Positions 17,375-26,556 of a DNA stretch of 64,000 bases are shown here, piece by piece. A program made the position numbers and the translations under genes. The notes beneath the pieces were generated by a model that did not search any database, was not told the origin of the DNA, and saw nothing but the letters and a program-made list of their open reading frames with translations. Source of the stretch: Syntrophaceae bacterium (GTDB lineage Bacteria > Desulfobacterota > Syntrophia > Syntrophales > Smithellaceae); NCBI GenBank assembly GCA_003142535.1, contig PLMQ01000014.1, positions 31,558 through 95,557 of the forward strand, written 5' to 3'. Each line of letters begins with the position of its first letter. Within the stretch, counting starts at the first letter, position 1.

Positions 17375-17866
17375 ATGAATGACAAGAAAATAACATACCG
17401 CCTCCAAATTATAAAAACAGACGTAAAAGCAATTGAAAGAATTGTGCGCTCCAGCGGTTTCTTTTACGCTGCGGAAATTGATTTGGCTATCGAATTAGCT
17501 GAAGAAAAGATTGCCCGGGGCAAGGCATCTTCTTACGAATTTCTTTTCGGCGAATCTGCCGATATGATTGTTGCCTATACCTGCTTTGGTTTAATCCCGG
17601 CAACTGCCGCCAGCTACGATCTCTATTGGATTGCCGTGGATGAACAATTTCGCAAAAAGGGGTATGGTAAGGAGATGATGCTAAAAACTGAAGAGGTCAT
17701 CTGCTCCCTGGGCGGCAAACATATTTATGCGGAAACATCATCCCGCGACCTCTATCGGCCCACCCATATTTTTTATGAGAATTGCGGTTATCTGCGCGAG
17801 GCTTCTCTAAAAGATTTTTATGCAGAAGGGGATAGTAAAATCATTTATTCCAAGGTACTTAAATAA
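17375..17866 (+). CDS. GNAT-family acetyltransferase of the aminomutase/ligase cluster
   Basis: This 163-residue single-domain GNAT enzyme has a clear acetyl-CoA loop (VDEQFRKKGYGKEMM, about residues 88-102) and the family ending HIFYENCGYLREASLKDFYAEGDSKIIYSK. It lies 49 bases after the second ligase on the same strand. The known beta-lysine N6-acetyltransferase AblB is much longer, so this is not a plain kamA-ablB osmolyte pair, although acetylation of a beta-lysine product is a reasonable guess. No good ribosome binding site is visible. A 160-base gap without clear signals separates it from the phosphate genes. Confidence 0.8.
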   Translation: MNDKKITYRLQIIKTDVKAIERIVRSSGFFYAAEIDLAIELAEEKIARGKASSYEFLFGESADMIVAYTCFGLIPATAASYDLYWIAVDEQFRKKGYGKEMMLKTEEVICSLGGKHIYAETSSRDLYRPTHIFYENCGYLREASLKDFYAEGDSKIIYSKVLK

Positions 17867-18026
17867 TTGTTTTGTTTCACTATTCCGATATTGATAGCTG
17901 TATTCGGCTCTAATCCCGGTTTATCTGACTTCAAGCTTAAACAGCTTGCAATTTTCCTTATTATTCGTTAATGACTGCCTGCGTTGATTATGACGCTATA
18001 TTTTTAACCCTAAGGAGAGCTTATTC

Positions 18027-18647
18027 ATGCGTTTATTCCCCAGAGAAGAAAAATTTTTTGATTATTTCGAAGAACTGGCCAATAAAATTGAGCAAGGCGG
18101 ACGTCTCTTTTTAGAAATGACGGAAAATCACGATTATTCGGACGCTAAGGTTTCCAAGCTCAAGGAAATTGAGCATGAAGCCGATGTGATCACCCATACA
18201 ACATATGAAAAAATGCATAAAACCTTCCTCACTCCCTTAGACCGTGAAGATATTTATGCTTTAGTCAATAAAATGGATAGCATCCTGGATATGATTGAAG
18301 CTACCGCTGTCCGTATCTATCTCTATAAAGTAAAAAAACCTGATGACGAAATAATCAAGCAGGCGAAAATTTTAAATGAAGCGATCACCAAAGTAAAATT
18401 CGTAATTCATGCCCTGCGTGATATGAAAAATGCAAAAGCAATTCTCGATGCCTGTGTGGAAATCAACACGCTGGAAAATGCCGGTGATGTTGTTTTACGA
18501 ACCATTATCGCCGAACTTTTCATCAAAGAAAAAGACGCCATTGAGCTTTTGAAATGGAAGGAAATTTTTGAGCGTATCGAAGAAGCACTTGATGTGTGCG
18601 AGGATGTATCCAACATCGTGGAAGGAATCGTCTTAAAACATGCTTGA
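18027..18647 (+). CDS. DUF47/PhoU-like phosphate transport accessory protein
   Basis: This 206-residue all-helical protein of the DUF47 (TIGR00153) family is related to PhoU. Acidic repeats such as KEIEHEADVITHTTYEKMHKTF, and DREDIYALVNKMDSILDMIEA, are the metal-binding three-helix-bundle signatures. Genes of this family nearly always precede pit, as here, and are thought to control the transporter. The ATG has an AAGGAGAG site and the stop overlaps the pit start by eight bases, so the two proteins are probably made together. It is cytoplasmic, without membrane segments. Confidence 0.92.
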   Translation: MRLFPREEKFFDYFEELANKIEQGGRLFLEMTENHDYSDAKVSKLKEIEHEADVITHTTYEKMHKTFLTPLDREDIYALVNKMDSILDMIEATAVRIYLYKVKKPDDEIIKQAKILNEAITKVKFVIHALRDMKNAKAILDACVEINTLENAGDVVLRTIIAELFIKEKDAIELLKWKEIFERIEEALDVCEDVSNIVEGIVLKHA

Positions 18648-19641
18648 TTCGATGGCCTTTGTCATAGTTATTGTTGTCATTGCTCTTGTTTTTGACTTCA
18701 TCAATGGCTTTCATGATTCTGCTAATTCTATTTCTACAGTTGTTTCTACTCGCGTTCTTTCTCCCAAGTATGCTGTTCTTTGGGCTGCCTTTTTCAACTT
18801 TATTGCCGCCTTCTTTATCGGCACTCAGGTCGCCAATACTATTGGCCGCGGCATTATTCATCCTGATATTGTTGATAATATGCTTATCCTTTCCGCATTG
18901 GGTGGTGCAATCATTTGGAATCTTATTACCTGGTATTATGGACTTCCTAGCAGCTCTTCCCACGCTTTAATCGGTGGTCTCATTGGTGCGGGTATCGCTA
19001 AAAGCGGAACAAGCTCGCTTGTATGGGCGGGTGTTATCAAAACAACGGCTTTCATCATCCTTTCTCCAGCTATCGGTCTCGTTTTAGGTTATATTTTTAT
19101 GGTAATTTCCCTTAACCTAAATCGCAACTCTAATATGGCTCGGTCCGAAAAACTTTATCGCAAATTACAACTTTGTTCCTCAGCTATTTATTCTCTGGGA
19201 CATGGAATGAATGATGCTCAAAAAACAATGGGCATTATTGCCATTGTCCTTTACAGTAAAGGTTTGATAGGCTCCAGTTTCAACATTCCCTATTGGATCA
19301 TCATCATGTGTTATACCGTAATAGCGCTAGGAACTATGTTTGGCGGCTGGCGGATTGTTAAAACAATGGGAACCAAAATTACTAAATTGCGCCCCATTGG
19401 CGGATTTAGCGCGGAAGCTGCCGCTGCCTGCTCCATTATTGGCGCTTCGATCGCCGGGATTCCTGTCAGCACCACTCATACGATTACCGGCGCCATTGTC
19501 GGTGTGGGCGCGACTCATCGCCTTAATGCCGTGCGCTGGGGAGTTGCCGGAAATATTGTCTGGGCATGGATTTTAACAATCCCTATTACTGCTTTAATCT
19601 CCTCCATCATTTACTTTCTTTTAATATTTTTCACTACTTGA
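18640..19641 (+). CDS. pit: Low-affinity inorganic phosphate transporter, Pit family
   Basis: This 333-residue membrane protein belongs to the Pit/PiT family, which imports metal-phosphate with protons or sodium. Both inverted-repeat signatures are present: FDFINGFHDSANSISTVVST near residue 15 and SLGHGMNDAQKTMGI near 185. About ten hydrophobic helices are visible and there is no large central cytoplasmic insertion, so it is of the short bacterial type. It overlaps the DUF47 gene by eight bases. No pho box was recognised upstream of the pair, so phosphate control cannot be claimed from the sequence. Confidence 0.94.
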   Translation: MLDSMAFVIVIVVIALVFDFINGFHDSANSISTVVSTRVLSPKYAVLWAAFFNFIAAFFIGTQVANTIGRGIIHPDIVDNMLILSALGGAIIWNLITWYYGLPSSSSHALIGGLIGAGIAKSGTSSLVWAGVIKTTAFIILSPAIGLVLGYIFMVISLNLNRNSNMARSEKLYRKLQLCSSAIYSLGHGMNDAQKTMGIIAIVLYSKGLIGSSFNIPYWIIIMCYTVIALGTMFGGWRIVKTMGTKITKLRPIGGFSAEAAAACSIIGASIAGIPVSTTHTITGAIVGVGATHRLNAVRWGVAGNIVWAWILTIPITALISSIIYFLLIFFTT

Positions 19642-19685
19642 TTTTTAAATCACGGGTATGAATCCCACAGCAAGCTTTGGAAAGA

Positions 19686-19757
19686 GATTGCGCAATCCGC
19701 CGCTGGCGGATTCAACTTATCAATTCCGATGCGCTTCGCTTTCGAAATTGGAGTTTC
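19686..19757 (+). repeat. Variable-stem hairpin repeat (family 1)
   Basis: The GC hairpin AATCCGCC-GCT-GGCGGATT is followed by CAACTTAT and the stem CAATTCCGA (19721-19729), which pairs with TCGAAATTG (19742-19750) around TGCGCTTCGCTT and ends in GAGTTTCAC. The second hairpin is nearly identical to the one at 8622-8660, while the GC hairpin has a different but still complementary stem. Confidence 0.8.
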
Positions 19758-19865
19758 ACAAATAATCTGAAAATTTTCTTGAATTCTTCCTCTGTTTGCC
19801 GTAAACCACAGGAGCTATCTTTTATTTAATTAATTCGTTTTAATAGAGAATAAGGAGTCTATTTC

Positions 19866-21131
19866 ATGGCGGAAAAGTTGCTGCCCTTTACCAAAGATCA
19901 AATGGAAAAAATAATAGCCAGGTATCCAACGCCATTTCATATTTATGATGAGAAGGCTATCCGGGAAAACGCTCGCGCTTTTAAAAAAGCTTTTTCCTGG
20001 AATGAAGGATTTAAAGAATTTTTTGCCGTAAAGGCTACGCCTAATCCCTATCTGCTGAAAATTTTGCACAAGGAAGGATTCGGAACCGATTGCAGTTCGC
20101 TTGCTGAATTAGTTATGTCCGAAAAATCAGGCATTACCGGCGAGGAGATAATGTTTTCTTCCAACGACACTCCCGCTGCTGAATTTATCAAGGCGCGTGA
20201 ATTGAATGCCACTATCAATCTGGATGATATCAGCCATATTGCTTATCTGGAAAAATATGCCGGCCTGCCGCCATTAATTTGCTTCCGCTATAATCCGGGG
20301 CCTTTGAAGAAAGGGAATATTATCATCGGTCATCCCGAGGAAGCCAAATACGGCTTCACAAGGGAGCAGCTTTTTGCAGGCTATAAAATCTGCAAGGAAA
20401 AAGGGATCAAACGTTTCGGAATCCATATCTTTGTTGCTTCCAACGAACTTGATGCCGGTTACTTTGTAGAAACTGCGGAAATCTTATTTCAGATTATTGC
20501 CGAAATTTCTCAGCAGTTGAAAATACGCTTTGAATTTGCCAATCTCAGCGGCGGCATGGGAATTCCCTACCGACCGGAACAGGAGCGCATTAATCTCACC
20601 ACCATGAGCCGCGGCATTAAGGACAAATATGAGCAGCTTATTGTTGCCAACGGCCTGGCGCCGTTGAAAATATTTACCGAATGCGGCCGATACATTACCG
20701 GCCCTTACGGGTATCTCGTTTCCCGCGTCCTGCATATCAAAAATACCTATAAAAAGTTTGCCGGCCTGGACGCCTGCATGGCGAATTTAATGCGCCCTGC
20801 TCTTTACAGCGCTTATCACCATATTACCGTTATGGGTAAAGAAAATAAGCCGCATAATGTTCTTTATGATGTCACCGGATCGCTTTGCGAAAATAACGAC
20901 AAGTTCGCTATTGACCGGGCACTACCGGAACTTATGCCCGGAGATATTGTTGCCATTCATGATGCCGGCGCGCATGGCTTCTCGATGGGATTCAACTATA
21001 ACGGCAAGCTGCGTTCGGCGGAACTTCTTCTGAGAGATAACGGCGAAGTTGTACAAATCCGCCGCGCCGAAACTGTTGATGATTATCTGGCTACTTTGGA
21101 CTTTAAAAGTTTAGTCGGTTTCCCCGTCTAA
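19866..21131 (+). CDS. lysA: Diaminopimelate decarboxylase-like PLP enzyme (LysA family)
   Basis: This 421-residue fold-type III PLP decarboxylase most like diaminopimelate decarboxylase makes L-lysine. The PLP lysine lies in FFAVKATPNPY near residue 59. The glycine loop is LSGGMGIPY near 235, the phosphate-binding motif is FTECGRYITGPYG near 275, and the partner-subunit elements are SLCENNDKF and DAGAHGFSMGFNYNG. Several motifs deviate from textbook LysA (EPGRSIV, CESGD, GAYG), placing it in a divergent subfamily, so a related amino acid could be the substrate. AAGGAG precedes the ATG. It is not near other lysine genes; the DapF-like gene is 18 kb away. Confidence 0.8.
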   Translation: MAEKLLPFTKDQMEKIIARYPTPFHIYDEKAIRENARAFKKAFSWNEGFKEFFAVKATPNPYLLKILHKEGFGTDCSSLAELVMSEKSGITGEEIMFSSNDTPAAEFIKARELNATINLDDISHIAYLEKYAGLPPLICFRYNPGPLKKGNIIIGHPEEAKYGFTREQLFAGYKICKEKGIKRFGIHIFVASNELDAGYFVETAEILFQIIAEISQQLKIRFEFANLSGGMGIPYRPEQERINLTTMSRGIKDKYEQLIVANGLAPLKIFTECGRYITGPYGYLVSRVLHIKNTYKKFAGLDACMANLMRPALYSAYHHITVMGKENKPHNVLYDVTGSLCENNDKFAIDRALPELMPGDIVAIHDAGAHGFSMGFNYNGKLRSAELLLRDNGEVVQIRRAETVDDYLATLDFKSLVGFPV

Positions 21132-21141
21132 ACTTTTATTA

Positions 21142-21606
21142 TTATTTATATCCCGATTTCTTACCGGTTATATTATCAACCCGGATATCAACGACAATCA
21201 CTTTCTTCAGTGCTTCTTCCTGATAAGTGAAATATTTCCTTACCGCATACTTTTTCATCAGACAGTTCAAGGCTTTCTTTTTCTCCTCAATTTCATCTAA
21301 AAGAAAAGCGCGCCCAAAACCAATAACACTTAAATATTTTGTCCCCCACGAACAGGGATAATCTCCCTGCACCATCTCCACGCCATCATCTACTTCAAAA
21401 CATACCTGATTATTTTTCTTTAGTATTGCTATCTTCTTTCCTTCCGCCGCTGAATGAAAATAAAGATGGCTATCGCGCATAACAAAATTCACCGGCACAA
21501 TATAAGGGTAATCATCATCGATCAGGGCAATTCGACAGACAAGGGCTTTTTCCATGATAGTTGCTATTTCTTTACTGTCTTTAATCTCTTTATCTGATCT
21601 GCGCAT
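21142..21606 (-). CDS. Pyridoxamine 5'-phosphate oxidase-like flavin-binding protein
   Basis: This 154-residue split-barrel protein is of the PNPOx-like/NimA-related type. MRRSDKEIKD at the start, YPYIVPVNFVMRDSHLYFHSAAEGKKIAILKKNNQVCFEVD in the first half, and the tail KKVIVVDIRVDNITGKKSGYK are typical of the pyridoxamine 5'-phosphate oxidase family proteins common in anaerobes. They bind FMN or a related cofactor, and the reaction is generally unknown. GGAGGGG precedes the ATG at 21606. It is convergent with the lysA-like gene and divergent from the kinase gene. Confidence 0.85.
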   Translation of the reverse strand: MRRSDKEIKDSKEIATIMEKALVCRIALIDDDYPYIVPVNFVMRDSHLYFHSAAEGKKIAILKKNNQVCFEVDDGVEMVQGDYPCSWGTKYLSVIGFGRAFLLDEIEEKKKALNCLMKKYAVRKYFTYQEEALKKVIVVDIRVDNITGKKSGYK

Positions 21607-21716
21607 TTTCCCCTCCGCAATAAAATGTTAACAAGAAATCTTGCTATATACTGATTATTTATGATAAATAAGTCACGAGCAAGCTTTTCAAGGGTCACCT
21701 TACGGCAGGATCTTAC

Positions 21717-24191
21717 ATGAAGAAATTTAAAAAGTCGATAATTTCTGATTTAATCCTAGGTATCGTCCTTACCTTGCTTGTTCTCTTCGCCTTTTTCCTT
21801 TCGCGCGGTCCGCTGGAAACGCTGGAATATGTTGTTTATGATTTCAATTCCAGCATCCGTGTCAAACCGGCCGTTGCGCCTGTGGCCGTAGTCGCCATTG
21901 ACGAACAAAGCATTGCCAATCTTGGCCGGTGGCCCTGGCCGCGATCTTACGTCGCCTTTATGTTGCAATTGTTGCATTCCTATGAGGCTAAAGTAATCGG
22001 TCTGGACTTTATCTACTCGGAAAAAGACCTCAATCATGGCCTTACGGAAGTACGCAATGTCATAAAAAATATTGAAAGCAATCCGCAATACTTCAAGAAA
22101 AACATGAGCCTCGTTATAATTCTTTCGTCATTAAGAGATGCTGAAGAACGGCTCGACAACGACACAATTCTGGCTAATGCCATTACAGCGAACAAAAATG
22201 TCGTTCTGCCTTTATTTTTTTCCTTTCAAAATCCTACGGGCAGAACTGCTTCCAATCTGCCGGATTATCTCCTGAACAATTCCATATCGCCACCTTTTTC
22301 CGACACCAGTATTAGTGCCCGCGAAATCAGGCCACCAATTGCCGAATTTGCCTCAGTCGCGTTGGGGCTGGGTCACATTAACATCATTGCCGACAGCGAC
22401 GGCACTGTGCGTAGCGAACCGTTATTCATTAATTTTGAAGAAAAACTCTTCCCGTCTTTTGCTCTGCAACTGACCTTAAAATATCTTAATTTTGATTTGA
22501 AGGATTTACAGTTAGGCAAAGAAATAAAATTCGGCCGGAAAACTATTCCTCTTTATGAAAATAACAGAATGCTGATTAACTTCTCCAGCGGCGTTCTTTT
22601 TTATTCATTCATTGATGTATTGAATAAAAAAGTCCCTCCGGAAGCCTTTAAAGATAAAATTGTTATAATCACCCACAATGCCGCCGGTATCGGTGCTTTG
22701 CAGGTTACACCAACTGCCGTTAACGTTCCCCCGGGAACGATTATTGCCAATGTCATCGATAATATTATCAGCGGTGATTACATCTCCCGTCCTTACTGGG
22801 CTGTCTCTCTGGAATTAGCCATGATCATTTTCTTCAGTTTATATATCACATTGGTGATTCCGCACATCAGGGCCGGTATCAGTGCTATTGTCTCTTTTGT
22901 TCTCCTTCTTGGCTGGGCAATAACAACCTTTTACCTTTTTACCTCTTATGGTTACTGGATTAAGTTCATTTATCCGGCTCTTCTTTTATTGCTGGGTTAC
23001 ATCGTCATGGTTTCCAAACGATATCTGCTGACAGAAGAAACCATTGATCGCATTGAAGCCGACAGTATCGAAACCAACAAAATGCTGGGATTGTCTTTTC
23101 AGGGTCAGGGACTGCTGGATATGGCCTTTGATAAATTCCGTAAATGCCCGGTGGAAGACGAACCGGTAAAAGAGTTGCTCTACAATCTGGGGCTCGATTT
23201 TGAGAGAAAACGAATGTTGAATAAGGCCGTCGCTGTGTATGAACATATCTCTTCAGCCGGAAGTTTCAAAGACATCAGTGAACGCATTACTAAGCTGAAA
23301 GTTACCGGCGATACGTTAATTTTCGGTTTATCCGGAGCTAAAAAAAATGCCACGGTGCTTATGGATAATACCGAAATCAAACCTACACTGGGGCGGTATG
23401 AAATTGTCAAAGAGCTCGGACGCGGTTCTATGGGCACTGTTTTGCTCGGTAAGGATCCACTCATTAACCGCGAAGTGGCCATTAAGACTTTAAGATATGA
23501 AGAAATTGATATCGAAGAGCTCGCCGAAGTTAAAAAAAGATTTTTCCTCGAAGTGGAAGCTACTGGGAAACTATCACATCCCAATATCGTTACGATTTTT
23601 GACGTGGGCGAGGATTATGACATCGCTTATATGGCCATGGAATTACTCGATGGCACCAATTTGGCGAAATATTGCCACAAAGATAATTTGCTTCCCGTGC
23701 CGGAAATAGTCCGCATTATCTGCTGTGTGGCCTGGGCTCTGGATTACGCTCATACCAATGGCATTATCCATCGCGATATCAAACCCGCCAACATCATGAT
23801 ATTGAACAATGGCGATATTAAAGTTACGGACTTCGGCATTGCCCGTGTTATGAGTTCATCCAAAACGCAAACCGGCGTTGTTCCCGGCACTCCCAGCTAT
23901 ATGTCACCGGAACAAATTTCCGGAAATAAGGTTGATGGCCGCTCGGACTTGTTTTCCTTAGGTGTCGTTTTATTTGAACTTCTTACTGGCGAAAAACCTT
24001 TTAACGGAGAGAGCATCGCCACGCTTATGTTTAACATAACTTCCTCTGTGCCTCCGGCGATACAGGAACTTTCTCCCGATATACCGCCCAAGCTTGTGCC
24101 GATTGTGGAAAAGCTGCTGGAAAAAATTGTCGAAAACAGATATCAAAGTGGTAAGGACTTGGCTGATGATCTTCTGGCCTGCTTAAAATAA
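21717..24191 (+). CDS. CHASE2-domain transmembrane Ser/Thr protein kinase
   Basis: This 824-residue membrane receptor kinase has an N-terminal membrane helix (about residues 12-28), then an extracytoplasmic CHASE2 sensor domain (about 45-330, with VAVVAIDEQSIANLGRWPWPR). Three more membrane helices follow (about 355-440) and then a short helical, TPR-like stretch (455-525). The C-terminal kinase domain (about 560-824) has all core motifs: GRGSMGTV, AIK, HRDIKPANIM near 684, DFGIARV near 704 and MSPEQ. It is a Hanks-type active kinase. PP2C phosphatase and FHA genes follow directly, making a complete phosphorylation module. The stimulus and targets are unknown. Confidence 0.92.
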   Translation: MKKFKKSIISDLILGIVLTLLVLFAFFLSRGPLETLEYVVYDFNSSIRVKPAVAPVAVVAIDEQSIANLGRWPWPRSYVAFMLQLLHSYEAKVIGLDFIYSEKDLNHGLTEVRNVIKNIESNPQYFKKNMSLVIILSSLRDAEERLDNDTILANAITANKNVVLPLFFSFQNPTGRTASNLPDYLLNNSISPPFSDTSISAREIRPPIAEFASVALGLGHINIIADSDGTVRSEPLFINFEEKLFPSFALQLTLKYLNFDLKDLQLGKEIKFGRKTIPLYENNRMLINFSSGVLFYSFIDVLNKKVPPEAFKDKIVIITHNAAGIGALQVTPTAVNVPPGTIIANVIDNIISGDYISRPYWAVSLELAMIIFFSLYITLVIPHIRAGISAIVSFVLLLGWAITTFYLFTSYGYWIKFIYPALLLLLGYIVMVSKRYLLTEETIDRIEADSIETNKMLGLSFQGQGLLDMAFDKFRKCPVEDEPVKELLYNLGLDFERKRMLNKAVAVYEHISSAGSFKDISERITKLKVTGDTLIFGLSGAKKNATVLMDNTEIKPTLGRYEIVKELGRGSMGTVLLGKDPLINREVAIKTLRYEEIDIEELAEVKKRFFLEVEATGKLSHPNIVTIFDVGEDYDIAYMAMELLDGTNLAKYCHKDNLLPVPEIVRIICCVAWALDYAHTNGIIHRDIKPANIMILNNGDIKVTDFGIARVMSSSKTQTGVVPGTPSYMSPEQISGNKVDGRSDLFSLGVVLFELLTGEKPFNGESIATLMFNITSSVPPAIQELSPDIPPKLVPIVEKLLEKIVENRYQSGKDLADDLLACLK

Positions 24192-24201
24192 GGAGCTCTC
24201 T

Positions 24202-24996
24202 TTGCAGATAACCGCTACCGGCAAAACTGATCTTGGTTTAGTCCGGTCTAATAATGAAGATAATTTTTACCTCGATGAAAAGACAGGACTCCTGCTAGTT
24301 GCCGATGGCATGGGGGGCCATGCCTCCGGCGAAACCGCCAGCAAACTGGCCGTAACTGTTATGCGTGATTATTTTCATGGTCCGCAAATACAATTTGGCA
24401 AATACAATTATTCTTATTCGGAAGCCACAAACAGATTGAACTCTGCCATAAACTTCGCTAATCTTGCCGTATTGGAAGCAGCCCGCGAATCGCCTCAGTT
24501 AAGAGGCATGGGGACAACCATTGTCGCCGTCCACCTGAACGGTAACAAATTGAGCATCGCTCATATCGGCGACAGCCGTGCTTACCTGATTCGCGCAGGC
24601 TCCATCGAACAGCTGACTCACGACCACACGCTGGTCAATGAACAAATAAAAAGTGAAATGATTACCGCAAAAGAAGCGGCTCAATCCGCAATGAAAAATA
24701 TTCTTACAAAAGCATTGGGAATAAGCGAGGACACCGAGGCAGAATTGGATGAGTTGACTGTTTTTAATGATGATATTTTGCTCTTGTGTAGCGATGGTCT
24801 TAATAATATGATAAGAGATGAAGCCATGCTGGATATAATTTTATCTTCCCCTCATCATGATGCCGCATGCGCTTCTTTAATTAATGCCGCCAATGAACTG
24901 GGCGGATGGGATAATATAACTGTTGTCATCGGCCACATAAAAAAGAAAAAATGGCATTTTGCTTTGTTTAAATTAATGGAAGCTTTTCGGAGGTGA
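24202..24996 (+). CDS. PP2C-family protein phosphatase
   Basis: This 264-residue metal-dependent Ser/Thr phosphatase (PPM/PP2C, PrpC/Stp type) has metal ligands in NEDNFYLD near residue 18, VADGMGGHASGE near 34, HIGDSRAYL near 118, CSDGLNNM near 195 and GGWDNITVVI near 235. It probably reverses phosphorylation by the CHASE2 kinase, whose stop lies ten bases upstream. The start is TTG at 24202 with an AGGAGC site. The FHA gene begins three bases after its stop, so the trio is one operon. Confidence 0.94.
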   Translation: MQITATGKTDLGLVRSNNEDNFYLDEKTGLLLVADGMGGHASGETASKLAVTVMRDYFHGPQIQFGKYNYSYSEATNRLNSAINFANLAVLEAARESPQLRGMGTTIVAVHLNGNKLSIAHIGDSRAYLIRAGSIEQLTHDHTLVNEQIKSEMITAKEAAQSAMKNILTKALGISEDTEAELDELTVFNDDILLLCSDGLNNMIRDEAMLDIILSSPHHDAACASLINAANELGGWDNITVVIGHIKKKKWHFALFKLMEAFRR

Positions 24997-24999
24997 AGT

Positions 25000-25701
25000 A
25001 TGGCAAAGGTCTTACTTAAATACAAAGAAGCCGTTGTTCGAGAGTTTATTCTGGAAAAAGAGACAACGACCATCGGCAGAAAACCGGAAAATGATATTGT
25101 TATCGATAACCAAGCTGTGTCGGGACATCACGCTTTACTAAAAACAGATGGCGATCATATTGTGGTTGAAGATTTAAACAGCCTCAATGGAACATACATC
25201 AATGGACATAAAGCTTCCAGAACCGAGGTTTTTAACGGCGATGTAATTCTGATCGGTGTGCACACATTAAGTGTTTCCTCCAACAAAAACAAGGAAGCCG
25301 AGAAAAAAACTTTTGCCGTCCGCGGCCGGTCCATGGATGAAACGATGATTATTTCTCCGGATGATAAAAAGAAAATCATCAGCGCCTCCGATAAAGACAA
25401 ACCCGAACCGCTGGGTGGATTTCTGGTTCTGGAAGGTTCAACCGACCAAAAACAATATGAGTTTAATGAAAAAGTATCCGCAATCGGCAAAGAAGAAGGC
25501 TGCGCCATCATGCTTAAAGGCCTATTTGCTCCGAAACTTGCCGCACTGGTCAACCGCCGGAAAGAAGGTTATTTTATCACGCCCCCCGGCAGCAAACAGT
25601 TAAAGATTAACGGGAAAGTTATTGATCGCCGTTACGATCTTAAGGACGGCGACATTGTGGAAGTAGCCCATCTTAAATTACAGTTTTATGTAAATGAGTA
25701 A
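25000..25701 (+). CDS. FHA-domain phosphothreonine-binding protein
   Basis: This 233-residue cytoplasmic protein has an N-terminal FHA domain (about residues 5-90) with the phosphothreonine-binding motifs TTIGRKPENDIVI, SGHHALL and LNSLNGTYING. A linker containing DETMIIS could be a kinase target threonine. The C-terminal half (about 135-233) reads like a second, degenerate FHA-like fold (SAIGKEEGCAIML then INGKVIDRRYDLKDGDIVEVA). GGAGGTG precedes the ATG. It probably reads out kinase activity, but no effector domain is present, so the downstream step is unknown. Confidence 0.9.
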   Translation: MAKVLLKYKEAVVREFILEKETTTIGRKPENDIVIDNQAVSGHHALLKTDGDHIVVEDLNSLNGTYINGHKASRTEVFNGDVILIGVHTLSVSSNKNKEAEKKTFAVRGRSMDETMIISPDDKKKIISASDKDKPEPLGGFLVLEGSTDQKQYEFNEKVSAIGKEEGCAIMLKGLFAPKLAALVNRRKEGYFITPPGSKQLKINGKVIDRRYDLKDGDIVEVAHLKLQFYVNE

Positions 25702-25710
25702 AGATAATTC

Positions 25711-26517
25711 GTGGATGCAAAAAATAACAGATCTATAGGCGTCTTTGATTCCGGAATTGGCGGTCTGACCGTTGTGCGCGCTTTGATGGAACGTCTGCCT
25801 TTTGAGAACATCATCTATTTCGGCGATACGGCTCGAGTGCCTTATGGTATCAAGTCCGTGGAAACAATCAACCGCTATGCTTCACAAATTACCGAATTTC
25901 TATTGAAAAAAGACGTAAAGCTGCTGGTTGTCGCCTGCAATACTATGGCTGCTGTCGCGTATCAGGCTATCAAAGATTTATCCTCGGTACCTGTTCTGGA
26001 AGTTATCGAAGCCAGCGCCCGCAATGCAGTTGCCGAAACCCGCAGCAAATCCATTGGCGTTATTGGCACTCCCGCAACAATTAACAGCAATGCCTATGCC
26101 CGGGCCATTCACCTGCTGGACAAAAAAGTAAGAATTTATTCGCAAACCTGCCCGCTGTTTGTGCCGCTGGTCGAAGAAGGCTGGTTCGATCATCCGGCGA
26201 CCAGGCTTATTGCCCAGGAATATTTAAAGCCGGTTTTGGCGGAACAAATTGATACGCTTGTCCTGGGCTGCACCCATTATCCGCTCCTCAAGCCTCTCCT
26301 ACAGGACATCGCCGGAACGGAAATAACACTCATTGACTCAGCGGAAGCAATGGCCGATGCCACTGCCGATTTACTTAACGGGCTCAACCTCGGCAATCAG
26401 AACCGCCGTCCCCCTGATTATCTTTTTTGCGTCAGCGATGTTCCTTACCGCTTTCAAACCATCGGGGAGCGTTTCTTAGGTCGCACTCTGGGACACGTGG
26501 AACTGATGCGGCTTTAA
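25711..26517 (+). CDS. murI: Glutamate racemase
   Basis: This enzyme interconverts L- and D-glutamate for peptidoglycan. The family signature IGVFDSGIGGLTVVRAL is at the start, the first catalytic cysteine is in VVACNTMAA near residue 74, and the second is in VLGCTHYPLL near 185. Its 268 residues are typical. The start is GTG at 25711, nine bases after the FHA stop, so it may be cotranscribed with the kinase/phosphatase/FHA genes. That would link cell-wall precursor supply to this signalling operon, but only by position. Confidence 0.95.
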   Translation: MDAKNNRSIGVFDSGIGGLTVVRALMERLPFENIIYFGDTARVPYGIKSVETINRYASQITEFLLKKDVKLLVVACNTMAAVAYQAIKDLSSVPVLEVIEASARNAVAETRSKSIGVIGTPATINSNAYARAIHLLDKKVRIYSQTCPLFVPLVEEGWFDHPATRLIAQEYLKPVLAEQIDTLVLGCTHYPLLKPLLQDIAGTEITLIDSAEAMADATADLLNGLNLGNQNRRPPDYLFCVSDVPYRFQTIGERFLGRTLGHVELMRL

Positions 26518-26556
26518 AGTCCTGCGTGCTCCCCGGAATAATTTACTGGAAAAGGT

